NCBI GenBank assembly: GCA_947629965.1
Contig: CANRFS010000087.1
Coordinates: 1 to 5,987, forward strand
Direction: 5' to 3'
DNA from: an uncultured Clostridia bacterium
GTDB taxonomy: Bacteria > Bacillota > Clostridia > TANB77 > CAG-508
DNA length: 5,987 nucleotides
The translations under genes and the position numbers were made by a program. A model generated the notes under the pieces. The model saw only the letters and a list, made by a program, of their open reading frames with translations. It was not told where the DNA came from and did not search any database. Positions 1 to 5,819 of this stretch are shown here, one piece after another. Each line of letters starts with the position of its first letter. Positions within the stretch are counted from its first letter, which is position 1.

Positions 1-1350
1 TAATTTGTTTAATACAGTTGTATCTACTCCTGTTTCTGTTACTTCGTATCCGTTTACTGTAGCTGTTGCTCCTTCTTCTGTCTTTACTGTTACTTTGTCT
101 TCTAAATTATCTAAATCCATTTCTCCTTGCATTACTGTTACTGTTGATCCTGTTTTAGCTATTTCTGCTACATCTTCTCCTGTTAATCCTACATAATATG
201 TAGTAGTTCCTTTACCATCTGTTATAGATACTTCTGTTTCTCCGCTCTTAACAAATTTCTTATTGAATGATTTGTTAAATGCTCCTCCTGTTATTTCAAA
301 GTCTGTTATTGTTTCTTCAGAACCATTAGTCCATGAAAATACTGATGCTTTTTCATCATCTGATGCGTTTATTTTTCCACCTTCTATTATTACTTTCGCT
401 GTTCCATCATAGCTTTCAGATTTATTATCAACAATTATTGCAACTCCACTAGGTAAATCTCCAACTCCTGCATCTCCTACTTGGATATCTGATCCATCAC
501 CAGTAGCTGTTACTGTACCACCTTTTATATCTACTGTACCTCTACGAGCTACTATTCCTATTTTTCCTGTAATGTCTCCTTCTGTTATTGTTAATGTTCC
601 TGGATTTGGTTGATATATTGCAGCCTCATCACTACTTGTAATAGTTCCACCACTTATTGTTACTGTATAGCTATTTCCAGCTTTACCATTTCCAGCTATA
701 GCAAAACTTTTACCTGTAATTTTTCCAGATTTTACTTCTAAAGAAGGTTTGCTACCAAATAAAGCAATACCAGTTTGATAAGTACTGTTTACTGTTGCGC
801 CATCAACTATTAATTTAGCATTGTCACTCTCGCCTTCAACTCCTACTTGTATAGCGCCATAATTTGAGTTTTCTTTTGAACCTGTATTTTCACATGTTAC
901 ACCAGCTTCTAAAGTAAGTGTTCCACTTTTTACTAATATAGCAGGTAACTCTGCAGTATGTTTAATAGAGCTTGCTGTACCATTGCTGTTTTTTATTGTT
1001 ACTGTGCTTCCATTTTCTATACGAAAAGCTGCATTTGTTTTTAAAGCTGATTCAATACTATGTCCATTCATTTCAATTGTAACAGATTCACCTGTGTTAA
1101 TAATAACAAATCCAGAACCTTCTTGATTTCCTGTAGTTGAGTTTCCGTTTTCTTCAATTTTTATGTCTCGTAGTAATGTTATTACAGCATTGTTTTTTGC
1201 TTTGTCTGATGCCAATGCTTCATATAAAGTATCATATTTTTGATCCTCTATTTGTGCTGCTTCATTGGCTGCCTTTGCTGTGTTTGTTAGTATAAATAAC
1301 ATGCTTACTGCAATTAATAATATACTAACTGCTAAGATTTTTTTCTTCAT
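1..1350 (-). CDS. Secreted beta-helix-like repeat protein, partial (C-terminus outside window)
   Basis: The frame is open for 450 codons from ATG at 1350 to the window edge, with no stop seen. The start is supported by AAAGGGG (1360-1366), nine bases upstream, and by a signal peptide: MKKK, a hydrophobic core at residues 5-22, and likely cleavage near AKA-A (27/28). The mature part has about ten copies of a short strand-turn unit of the form (V/L)xIxGGxIxS, starting near residues 90, 117, 145, 180, 204, 230, 253, 273, 320 and 351; VTISGGTITSS at 230-240 is the clearest. This pattern is typical of right-handed parallel beta-helix proteins of the pectate-lyase-like fold. Residues 36-62 (YDTLYEALA...VITLLRDI) resemble the cap that often precedes such helices. 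From about 371 the repeats stop and a different Thr/Val/Glu-rich, probably beta-rich region begins. No catalytic motif or wall anchor is visible. Role unknown; surface adhesin or glycan-related functions are guesses. Confidence 0.88.
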   Translation of the reverse strand, partial: MKKKILAVSILLIAVSMLFILTNTAKAANEAAQIEDQKYDTLYEALASDKAKNNAVITLLRDIKIEENGNSTTGNQEGSGFVIINTGESVTIEMNGHSIESALKTNAAFRIENGSTVTIKNSNGTASSIKHTAELPAILVKSGTLTLEAGVTCENTGSKENSNYGAIQVGVEGESDNAKLIVDGATVNSTYQTGIALFGSKPSLEVKSGKITGKSFAIAGNGKAGNSYTVTISGGTITSSDEAAIYQPNPGTLTITEGDITGKIGIVARRGTVDIKGGTVTATGDGSDIQVGDAGVGDLPSGVAIIVDNKSESYDGTAKVIIEGGKINASDDEKASVFSWTNGSEETITDFEITGGAFNKSFNKKFVKSGETEVSITDGKGTTTYYVGLTGEDVAEIAKTGSTVTVMQGEMDLDNLEDKVTVKTEEGATATVNGYEVTETGVDTTVLNKL

Positions 1351-1371
1351 CTTAAATTTCCCCTTTCAAAT

Positions 1372-1404
1372 TAGTTTAGTTTAAACTATTTAATCTTTAG
1401 TTTA
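1372..1404 (-). repeat. Triple TAGTTTA motif with a 12-bp palindrome in the leader of the secreted-protein gene
   Basis: On the plus strand TAGTTTA occurs at 1372-1378, 1377-1383 and 1398-1404. The first two overlap, and 1377-1388 is a perfect palindrome (TAGTTTAAACTA). The cluster lies between the predicted transcription start (about 1405) and the ribosome site, so it could be an operator or an mRNA leader element. In DNA this A/T-rich it could also be chance. Confidence 0.4.
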
Positions 1405-1411
1405 CAAAGTC

Positions 1412-1440
1412 ATATTACTACATTAAAATTTCATTTGCAA
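1412..1440 (-). promoter_or_regulatory. Predicted sigma-A promoter of the secreted repeat protein gene
   Basis: Reading the minus strand, TTGCAA (1440-1435) is followed by a 17-base spacer and TAATAT (1417-1412). A-tracts lie immediately upstream of the -35 (about 1441-1469), as in UP elements. Transcription would start near 1405, giving a leader of roughly 55 bases. The rest of the 281-base gap between this gene and clpX holds only the clpX terminator and A/T-rich sequence in which I see nothing else. Confidence 0.55.
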
Positions 1441-1568
1441 GTGTTTTTTACATTTTTTTTATTTTTTGTATATTATTATTCACATAAATGTTCTCTAAAA
1501 TAATCTTATGTTTATTTCTGAATCTTATTAGAAAAATTAAGATATCACATTTATAAGGTTCATCTCAT

Positions 1569-1600
1569 AAAAATTAGAGCAGAAATTTAATTTTCTGCCC
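1569..1600 (-). terminator. Rho-independent terminator after clpX
   Basis: On the minus strand the arms GGGCAGAAA (1600-1592) and TTTCTGCTC (1585-1577) form a 9-bp stem with one G-U pair and a six-base A/T loop, followed by TAATTTTTA. The G-U pair becomes A/C on the other strand, so the structure is stronger in the direction of clpX. It lies 31 bases after the clpX stop and closes the tig-clpP-clpX unit. Confidence 0.8.
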
Positions 1601-1631
1601 TGTTTTTACTAATAATTATTTGTTATATATT

Positions 1632-2944
1632 TTATGCTGTTTCTCCTTGTTTTTGAGGATTAATTTGTTTTTTCTTTATTTTTGCTCTTTTTGATTCTTT
1701 ATTTTCATTTATAATAAGTTCTGGTCCTGATTTTTTTTCTACTGTATCTTTTGTTATTATACATTTTTCTATTTTTGATTTTTTTTGAACGTCAAACATT
1801 ATATCTCTCATTATATCTTCTATAATAGAGCGAAGTCCTCTTGCTCCAGTATTTCTTTCTATTGCTTTTTCTACTATTGCTTCTAGAGCATCTTGTTTAA
1901 ATTCTAATTCAACTCCATCTAATTCTAATAACTTTTTGTATTGCTTTGTTAACGCATTTTTAGGTTTTGTAACAATATTTATTAAAGCTTCTCTATCTAA
2001 TTCTCTTAATGTTGCAATTATTGGAAGTCTTCCAACAAATTCTGGTATTAAACCATATTTTAGTAAGTCTTGTGGTAATAATTCTTCAAATATCTTATAT
2101 TTGTCAAGTTCTTTTTTGCTTTCTATTTGAGCTCCAAATCCCATAGATTTTTTGCCAACTCTATCTTTAATAATCTTTTCTAATCCTTCAAATGCTCCAC
2201 CGCATATAAATAATATGTTTGATGTGTCTATTTGCAAAAATTCTTGATGAGGATGTTTTCTTCCTCCTTGTGGTGGAACTGATGCAACTGTTCCTTCTAT
2301 TATTTTTAATAATGCTTGCTGAACGCCTTCTCCACTAACATCCCTTGTAATTGATGGATTTTCTGATTTTCTAGTAATTTTATCTATTTCATCTATATAT
2401 ATAATACCTTTTTGAGCTTTTGAAATATCATATTCTGCAGCTTGAATTAATTTTAATAAAATATTCTCTACATCTTCTCCAACATATCCTGCTTCTGTAA
2501 GTGTTGTTGCATCAGCTATTGCAAATGGTACATTTAAAATTCTTGCAAGAGTTTGCGCAAGAAGTGTTTTTCCACATCCTGTTGGTCCTAAAAGTAATAT
2601 ATTACTTTTTTGTATTTCTACATCATCTATGATTTCATCACATGATATACGTTTGTAGTGATTATATACTGCAACAGCCAATGTTTTTTTAGCATCATCT
2701 TGCCCGGATTACATATTCATCTAATATGCTTTTTATTTCTGCAGGTGTTGGTATATCTTCTGATTTAATGTCTTCATATCCTAAATCATCTTCATAATTT
2801 TCATCTTCCATTATGTTATTACAAATTGCTATACATTCATCACAAATATACGCATTTGGTCCGAGCTACAATTCTTTTTACCATTTCTTGAGCTTTTCCA
2901 CAAAATGAACATCTTATATTTTGGTTATTATTTTTATTTGACAT
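1632..2944 (-). CDS. clpX: ClpX, ATP-dependent unfoldase of the ClpXP protease, read through two +1 frameshifts
   Basis: ClpX is a cytoplasmic AAA+ hexamer that unfolds proteins and threads them into ClpP. The start is ATG at 2944, six bases after AAGGAG (2951-2956). Three frames must be joined: residues 1-27, 28-79 and 80-436, with one base skipped at 2863 and one at 2706. The joined 436-residue protein has family length and every hallmark. These are zinc-finger cysteines 12, 15, 34 and 37 with the family's X18 spacing, Walker A GPTGCGKT (119-126), pore loop GYVG (152-155), Walker B IIYIDE (180-185), pore loop RDVSGEG (200-206), the RKH loop (228-230), the ClpP-docking loop as MGF (267-269), the arginine in EFVGRLP (305) and sensor 2 GARGLR (366-371). 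A Lys-rich tail follows. Without frameshifting, translation ends after 34 residues (TGA at 2842-2840), or after 82 if only the first shift occurs (TGA at 2697-2695). The gene follows clpP by 37 bases. No other damage is seen, which argues against decay. Confidence 0.93.
2703..2709 (-). other. clpX: +1 frameshift site 2 in clpX: AUC-CGG-G
   Basis: After ...DEYVI the frame presents CGG (2706-2704), then Ala, Arg and a TGA stop (2697-2695). Skipping the C at 2706 (indistinguishable from the C at 2707) reads GGG and continues GQDDAKK, the conserved ClpX sequence at this place. The preceding codons are GUA-AUC. I see no Shine-Dalgarno-like stimulator just upstream of the kind found in prfB. The base offset is read directly from the sequence; that it is programmed is inference. 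Confidence 0.7.
2860..2866 (-). other. clpX: +1 frameshift site 1 in clpX: GCU-CGG-A
   Basis: Codon 28 is CGG (2863-2861), after GUA-GCU. The zero frame then runs only six sense codons to TGA (2842-2840). Skipping the C at 2863 reads GGA and gives IVA-GPNAYICDEC, matching the ClpX zinc-finger pattern with exactly 18 residues between the two Cys pairs. Reading an arginine here as well would make the spacing 19. There is no upstream Shine-Dalgarno-like stimulator. Whether the shift is programmed or is an error in the sequence cannot be settled from the window. Confidence 0.7.
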
Positions 2945-2981
2945 TTAACTCTCCTTTTTTATTTTCTGTTTTTCATTTGTT

Positions 2982-3581
2982 TTATTTTCTTACATCTATA
3001 ATTTCATCAATTAGTCCATATTTTAGAGCTTCTTCTGCTGTCATATAGTGATCTCTTTCTGTATCTTTTTCTATTTGTTCTAAACTTTGACCAGTTTTTT
3101 CACTTAATAATTTATTTAATTTTTCTCTAGTTTTTACCATATGGTCTGCATGTATTTTAATTTCTGTTGTTTGACCAGAAAGTCCTCCAGAAATTAATGG
3201 TTGATGTATTAATATTTCTGAATTTGGTGTAGCAAATCTTTTTCCTTTTTCTCCTGATGCTAAAAGAACTGATCCCATACTTGCTGCAAGTCCTATACAT
3301 ATTGTAGAAACTGGGCATTTAATATAATTCATTGTATCAACTATTGCCATACCATCTGTTATAGAACCACCTGGGCTATTTATATAAAATGATATTTCTT
3401 TGTCTGGATCTTCTGACTCTAAAAATAACATTTGAGCAATTACTAAACTTGCTGTTACATGATTTACATCCTCACTTAAAAATATTATTCTATCTTTTAA
3501 TAATCTTGAGAAAATATCATAAGACCTTTCTCCTCTACCTGTTTGTTCAATTACATAAGGTACTAAACTATTTTTTTCCAT
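2982..3581 (-). CDS. clpP: ClpP, ATP-dependent Clp protease proteolytic subunit
   Basis: ClpP is the self-compartmentalised serine peptidase that degrades proteins unfolded by ClpX or ClpC in the cytoplasm. The 199-residue product has normal length. It shows the N-terminal VPYVIEQTGRGERSYDI segment that forms the axial loops, YINSPGGS (66-73) for the oxyanion region, and the catalytic triad Ser101 (in GLAASMGS), His126 (in LIHQP) and Asp177 (in DTERD). Handle-helix residues lie between about 135 and 165. A two-residue longer loop after HQP, compared with Bacillus subtilis ClpP as I recall it, shifts the Asp numbering. The start is fixed by AAGGAGG (3591-3597), nine bases before ATG. The gene lies 109 bases after tig and 37 before clpX, the common tig-clpP-clpX order. 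No CtsR-type heptamer repeat is visible upstream, and no convincing separate promoter, so it probably depends on read-through from tig. Confidence 0.97.
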   Translation of the reverse strand: MEKNSLVPYVIEQTGRGERSYDIFSRLLKDRIIFLSEDVNHVTASLVIAQMLFLESEDPDKEISFYINSPGGSITDGMAIVDTMNYIKCPVSTICIGLAASMGSVLLASGEKGKRFATPNSEILIHQPLISGGLSGQTTEIKIHADHMVKTREKLNKLLSEKTGQSLEQIEKDTERDHYMTAEEALKYGLIDEIIDVRK

Positions 3582-3635
3582 AATCGTTTTCCTCCTTCAA
3601 AACTTTTTTGTACTTTTCTTTATTTCTAAAATATT

Positions 3636-3688
3636 AAGGGACAAATTTTGTGTTTTATTTTATTTACCAAAATTGCCCCCCCTTTTTT
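3636..3688 (-). terminator. Imperfect inverted repeat between tig and clpP, possible attenuator
   Basis: On the minus strand a run of seven G (3682-3676) within AAGGGGGGGCAATTTTG is nearly complementary to CAAAATTTGTCCCTT (3650-3636). The loop is about 17 bases and A-rich, and the stem carries bulges. The following TTAATATTTTAG is only moderately T-rich, so termination after tig would be leaky. That would fit a control point setting the ratio of tig to clpPX. On the other strand the stem ends in TTTTTT, so the element could act either way. Confidence 0.5.
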
Positions 3689-3690
3689 AT

Positions 3691-4974
3691 CTATTTAATT
3701 TTTGCATTTTCAACTAAGAAATTTATTGTCTTTTCTACTTTTAAGTTATCACTTACATATTTAATTAATTCTGGATTATCTTTTACGTCTTCTTCTTTTC
3801 TGCCATAATTTTTTGCCATTTCTTTTATTTTATCTGATACTTCTTCGTCTGAAACTTCAATTGCTGCATCTTTTCCTACAGCTTCTAAAACTAGTCTTGA
3901 TTTTATAGATTTTTCGGCTTGCTCCTTATTTTCGTTTCTAAAATCTGCCATAGTTTTATTCATCATTTTAAGATACTGATCTAATTTCATTCCTTGATAG
4001 CTAAGTCTTGTTTCAATATCTCTAGCCATATTGTCTAATTCTAGTTCTATCATTCCTTCTGGAATATCTACTTTTGCTTCATTGCATACTGCTTTTACAA
4101 CTTCATCTTCTGTTTCATATTTAGCTCTTGATTTGTTTTGTTCTTCTTGTTTTTCTCTGATGCTTTTTTTAAGTTCATCAATAGTGTCAAATTCACTAAT
4201 GTCTTTTGCAAGTTCGTCATTTATTTCTGGCATTTCTTTTTTCTTAATTTCATGCAATTTTACTTTGAACATTGCATCTTTTCCAGCTAAATTTGGCGAG
4301 AAGTATTTCTCTGGGAATTTTACATTTATTTCTTTTTCTTCTTCTGGTTTCATTCCAATTATTTGGTCTTCAAAGCCTGGAATAAATGTATTGCTTCTTA
4401 TTGTTAATTCATGATTTTCTGCTTTTCCACCTTCAAAAGCTTTTCCATCTACAAATCCTTCAAAATCTATTGTAGTAATATCTCCAGATTCTACTGGTCT
4501 ATTGTCTACAGTTACTAATCTTGCATTTTTTTCTGCCATGTGACCTAATTCGTGTTCAACATCTTCGTCAGATACATTATACTCTATTTTTTTAATTTGT
4601 ATACCTTTATATTTTCCTAATGTTACTTCTGGTTTTGTTGCAACTACTGCTGTAAATATTAAGTCTTTTCCTTTTTCAATTTGAACTAAATCTATTTCTG
4701 GTTTGCTTACTGCTTCTATTTCTTTTTCTTTTAATGCTTCTTCATAGGCATTTCCTGCTACTTCATTAAAAGCATCTTCATAAAAAATTTGTGCTCCATA
4801 AGTTTTTTCTACTATTTGATATGGTGCTTTTCCTTTTCTAAATCCTGGAATATTAAAATATTTAGCATTTTTATTAAATACTGTTTTTATAGCATTATCA
4901 AATTTTTCTGCTTCTACTGTTATCTCTAGTTTTACTTCGTTATTCTTATCTGTTTTTTCTACTTTTACGTTCAT
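3691..4974 (-). CDS. tig: Trigger factor, ribosome-associated chaperone and prolyl isomerase
   Basis: Trigger factor binds ribosomal protein L23 at the exit tunnel and shields nascent chains. The 427-residue product has family length and the usual three parts. The N-terminal ribosome-binding domain carries the signature GFRKGKAP (44-51). The FKBP-like prolyl isomerase domain covers roughly 160-245 (SGDITTIDFEGFVDGKAFEGG, then FIPGFEDQIIGM and FPEKYFSPNLAGKDAMFKV). The Lys/Glu-rich helical C-terminal chaperone domain covers about 250-427. ATG at 4974 follows AAAGGA (4986-4991) with a rather long 11-base spacing; no closer alternative start fits the conserved N-terminus. It is the first gene of the tig-clpP-clpX unit and has its own promoter at 5016-5043. 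Its last bases (KIK, TAG, ATA) are identical over 16 bases to the end of the phosphoesterase gene upstream. No in-frame CGG codon occurs. Confidence 0.97.
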   Translation of the reverse strand: MNVKVEKTDKNNEVKLEITVEAEKFDNAIKTVFNKNAKYFNIPGFRKGKAPYQIVEKTYGAQIFYEDAFNEVAGNAYEEALKEKEIEAVSKPEIDLVQIEKGKDLIFTAVVATKPEVTLGKYKGIQIKKIEYNVSDEDVEHELGHMAEKNARLVTVDNRPVESGDITTIDFEGFVDGKAFEGGKAENHELTIRSNTFIPGFEDQIIGMKPEEEKEINVKFPEKYFSPNLAGKDAMFKVKLHEIKKKEMPEINDELAKDISEFDTIDELKKSIREKQEEQNKSRAKYETEDEVVKAVCNEAKVDIPEGMIELELDNMARDIETRLSYQGMKLDQYLKMMNKTMADFRNENKEQAEKSIKSRLVLEAVGKDAAIEVSDEEVSDKIKEMAKNYGRKEEDVKDNPELIKYVSDNLKVEKTINFLVENAKIK

Positions 4975-5015
4975 TTAGTTTTCAATCCTTTCTTGTTCAA
5001 AAATTCAACTATGAT

Positions 5016-5043
5016 ATTATATCACATATTAAGTATTTTGCAA
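5016..5043 (-). promoter_or_regulatory. Predicted extended -10 sigma-A promoter of tig-clpP-clpX
   Basis: On the minus strand TTGCAA (5043-5038) is separated by 16 bases from a consensus TATAAT (5021-5016), which is preceded by TGA to make an extended -10 (TGATATAAT). The start would lie near 5009, giving a leader of about 35 bases before the tig ATG. It sits directly after the terminator of the upstream unit, as expected for a new transcription unit. Confidence 0.75.
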
Positions 5044-5053
5044 GAGGTAAACC

Positions 5054-5111
5054 AATAAAAATGGCAAAAAAGGAATCGGCAAAAAAGAGGTCTGTCCCCT
5101 TTTTTGCCATT
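5054..5111 (-). terminator. Three-armed terminator after the phosphoesterase gene
   Basis: On the minus strand the first arm (5111-5096, AATGGCAAAAAAGGGG) can pair with either of two later arms. With 5090-5078 (CCTCTTTTTTGCC) it makes a 13-bp hairpin with one G-U pair and a five-base loop. With 5073-5060 (CCTTTTTTGCCATT) it makes a perfect 14-bp stem followed by TTTATT. The second form resembles a rho-independent terminator; the first would compete with it. It ends the tsaD-phosphoesterase unit just before the tig promoter. Confidence 0.7.
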
Positions 5112-5117
5112 TGCTAT

Positions 5118-5819
5118 CTATTTAATTTTTATTAAATCAAAATTTGTATAGTCACAGCTTACTAATTTAAAGTCTATTCCGTTTATAATTCCTTCTTTTG
5201 CTTCTTTGTGTGCTGCATCTCCATGCAAATGTCCATATATACAAGTTTTTACATTGTATTTTTTCATTGTTTCAATATAACTTAAATCTAATTCTTCATA
5301 GCTATTAAATGGTGGATAGTGCATACATACAATTATCTCTTTATCATCTCCATATTTTTTTATTCCATCTTGCAATGATAATTCTAATCTAGATATTTCC
5401 CTTTTTATTAATCTTCTATCTTCTGCTGTTTTACCATCTTGCCATCCTCTTGTTCCAACTATTATTTTATTATCGTATTCATAGCTATTGTTGTAAATAA
5501 AATCTATATTATTAAAATTGTTTTCTTCCAAATACTCTCTCATCTTTTTAAGGGTTGTCCACCAATAATCGTGGTTACCTTTAAGCAAAAGTTTTTTTCC
5601 TGGCAAACTGTTTAGATATTCAAAGTCATTATATGTATCTTTTAAATACATTGCCCATGAAAAATCTCCTGGGAGCAATACTAGGTCATTTTCTTTTACT
5701 TTTTTATTCCAGTTTTCTTTTATCTTTTCAGCATGATTTTCCCAAGTTTCTCCAAATATATCCATTGGCTTATTATCCCCAAAGGATAAATGCAGGTCTG
5801 AAATTGCATAAATTGACAT
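5118..5819 (-). CDS. Calcineurin-like metallophosphoesterase
   Basis: This 233-residue protein has the full motif set of the two-metal calcineurin-like phosphoesterase fold: DLH (Asp8, His10), GDFSW (Asp52), GNHDYWW (Asn82, His83), MHYPP (His167) and GHLHG (His197, His199). These residues bind the dinuclear metal centre and the phosphate. It probably acts in the cytoplasm, since no signal peptide or membrane segment is seen. The aromatic-rich GNHDYWW form and the length fit the small uncharacterised bacterial predicted-phosphohydrolase group. The substrate cannot be told from the sequence. ATG at 5819 directly abuts the tsaD stop (TAG-ATG) and uses AGGGAGGAG (5829-5837), which lies inside the tsaD coding end, so translation of the two genes is probably coupled. 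Its final codons and the following bases repeat those of tig. Confidence 0.93.
   Translation of the reverse strand: MSIYAISDLHLSFGDNKPMDIFGETWENHAEKIKENWNKKVKENDLVLLPGDFSWAMYLKDTYNDFEYLNSLPGKKLLLKGNHDYWWTTLKKMREYLEENNFNNIDFIYNNSYEYDNKIIVGTRGWQDGKTAEDRRLIKREISRLELSLQDGIKKYGDDKEIIVCMHYPPFNSYEELDLSYIETMKKYNVKTCIYGHLHGDAAHKEAKEGIINGIDFKLVSCDYTNFDLIKIK

Noticed and set aside
5..196. Plus-strand frame rich in Val/Thr/Ser at the low-coordinate end
   Set aside because: It is the antisense of the Thr/Val/Glu-rich end of the secreted repeat protein, which is open over the whole 1-1350 region.
1..1350. Repetitive CTGTTACTGTT-like sequence as a CRISPR array or tandem DNA repeat
   Set aside because: The words are short, unevenly spaced and keep the reading frame. 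They come from repeated Val-Thr-Val codons in the beta-helix protein.
1936..2130. Short plus-strand frames at 1936-2130, 3389-3583 and 5633-5839
   Set aside because: Each lies antisense to a strongly conserved gene (clpX, clpP, phosphoesterase) and shows no start signal or recognisable sequence.
2563..2586. Cys in the ClpX Walker A motif (GPTGCGKT) as an anomaly
   Set aside because: Ser is more usual at this place, but Cys occurs in ClpX proteins of other bacteria, so it is an ordinary variant and not a defect.
2695..2842. UGA read as a sense codon (Trp) to avoid the clpX stops
   Set aside because: Reading through the TGAs at 2842-2840 and 2697-2695 does not restore ClpX sequence, because the frame itself is wrong after each CGG. 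Tryptophan is encoded by TGG in the phosphoesterase and other genes here.
2703..2866. Two-base deletions instead of one-base insertions in clpX
   Set aside because: Keeping an arginine at site 1 would give 19 residues between the zinc-binding Cys pairs instead of the family's 18, and at site 2 would insert a residue into DEYVIGQ. Skipping one base fits the family exactly at both sites.
1632..2944. clpX as a simple pseudogene
   Set aside because: All catalytic, pore, docking and zinc-binding residues are intact, there is no other stop or indel, and both lesions are of the same unusual type. Decay would be expected to be random. It cannot be fully excluded from one sequence.
3582..3690. CtsR operator upstream of clpP
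   Set aside because: No tandem GGTCAAA-type heptamers are present here or in front of tig, so Bacillus-style CtsR control is not supported.
4031..4414. Open frame of 127 codons on the plus strand
   Set aside because: It lies antisense inside tig, is Ser/Phe-rich as expected from the complement of Lys/Glu-rich codons, and has no ribosome site or family resemblance.
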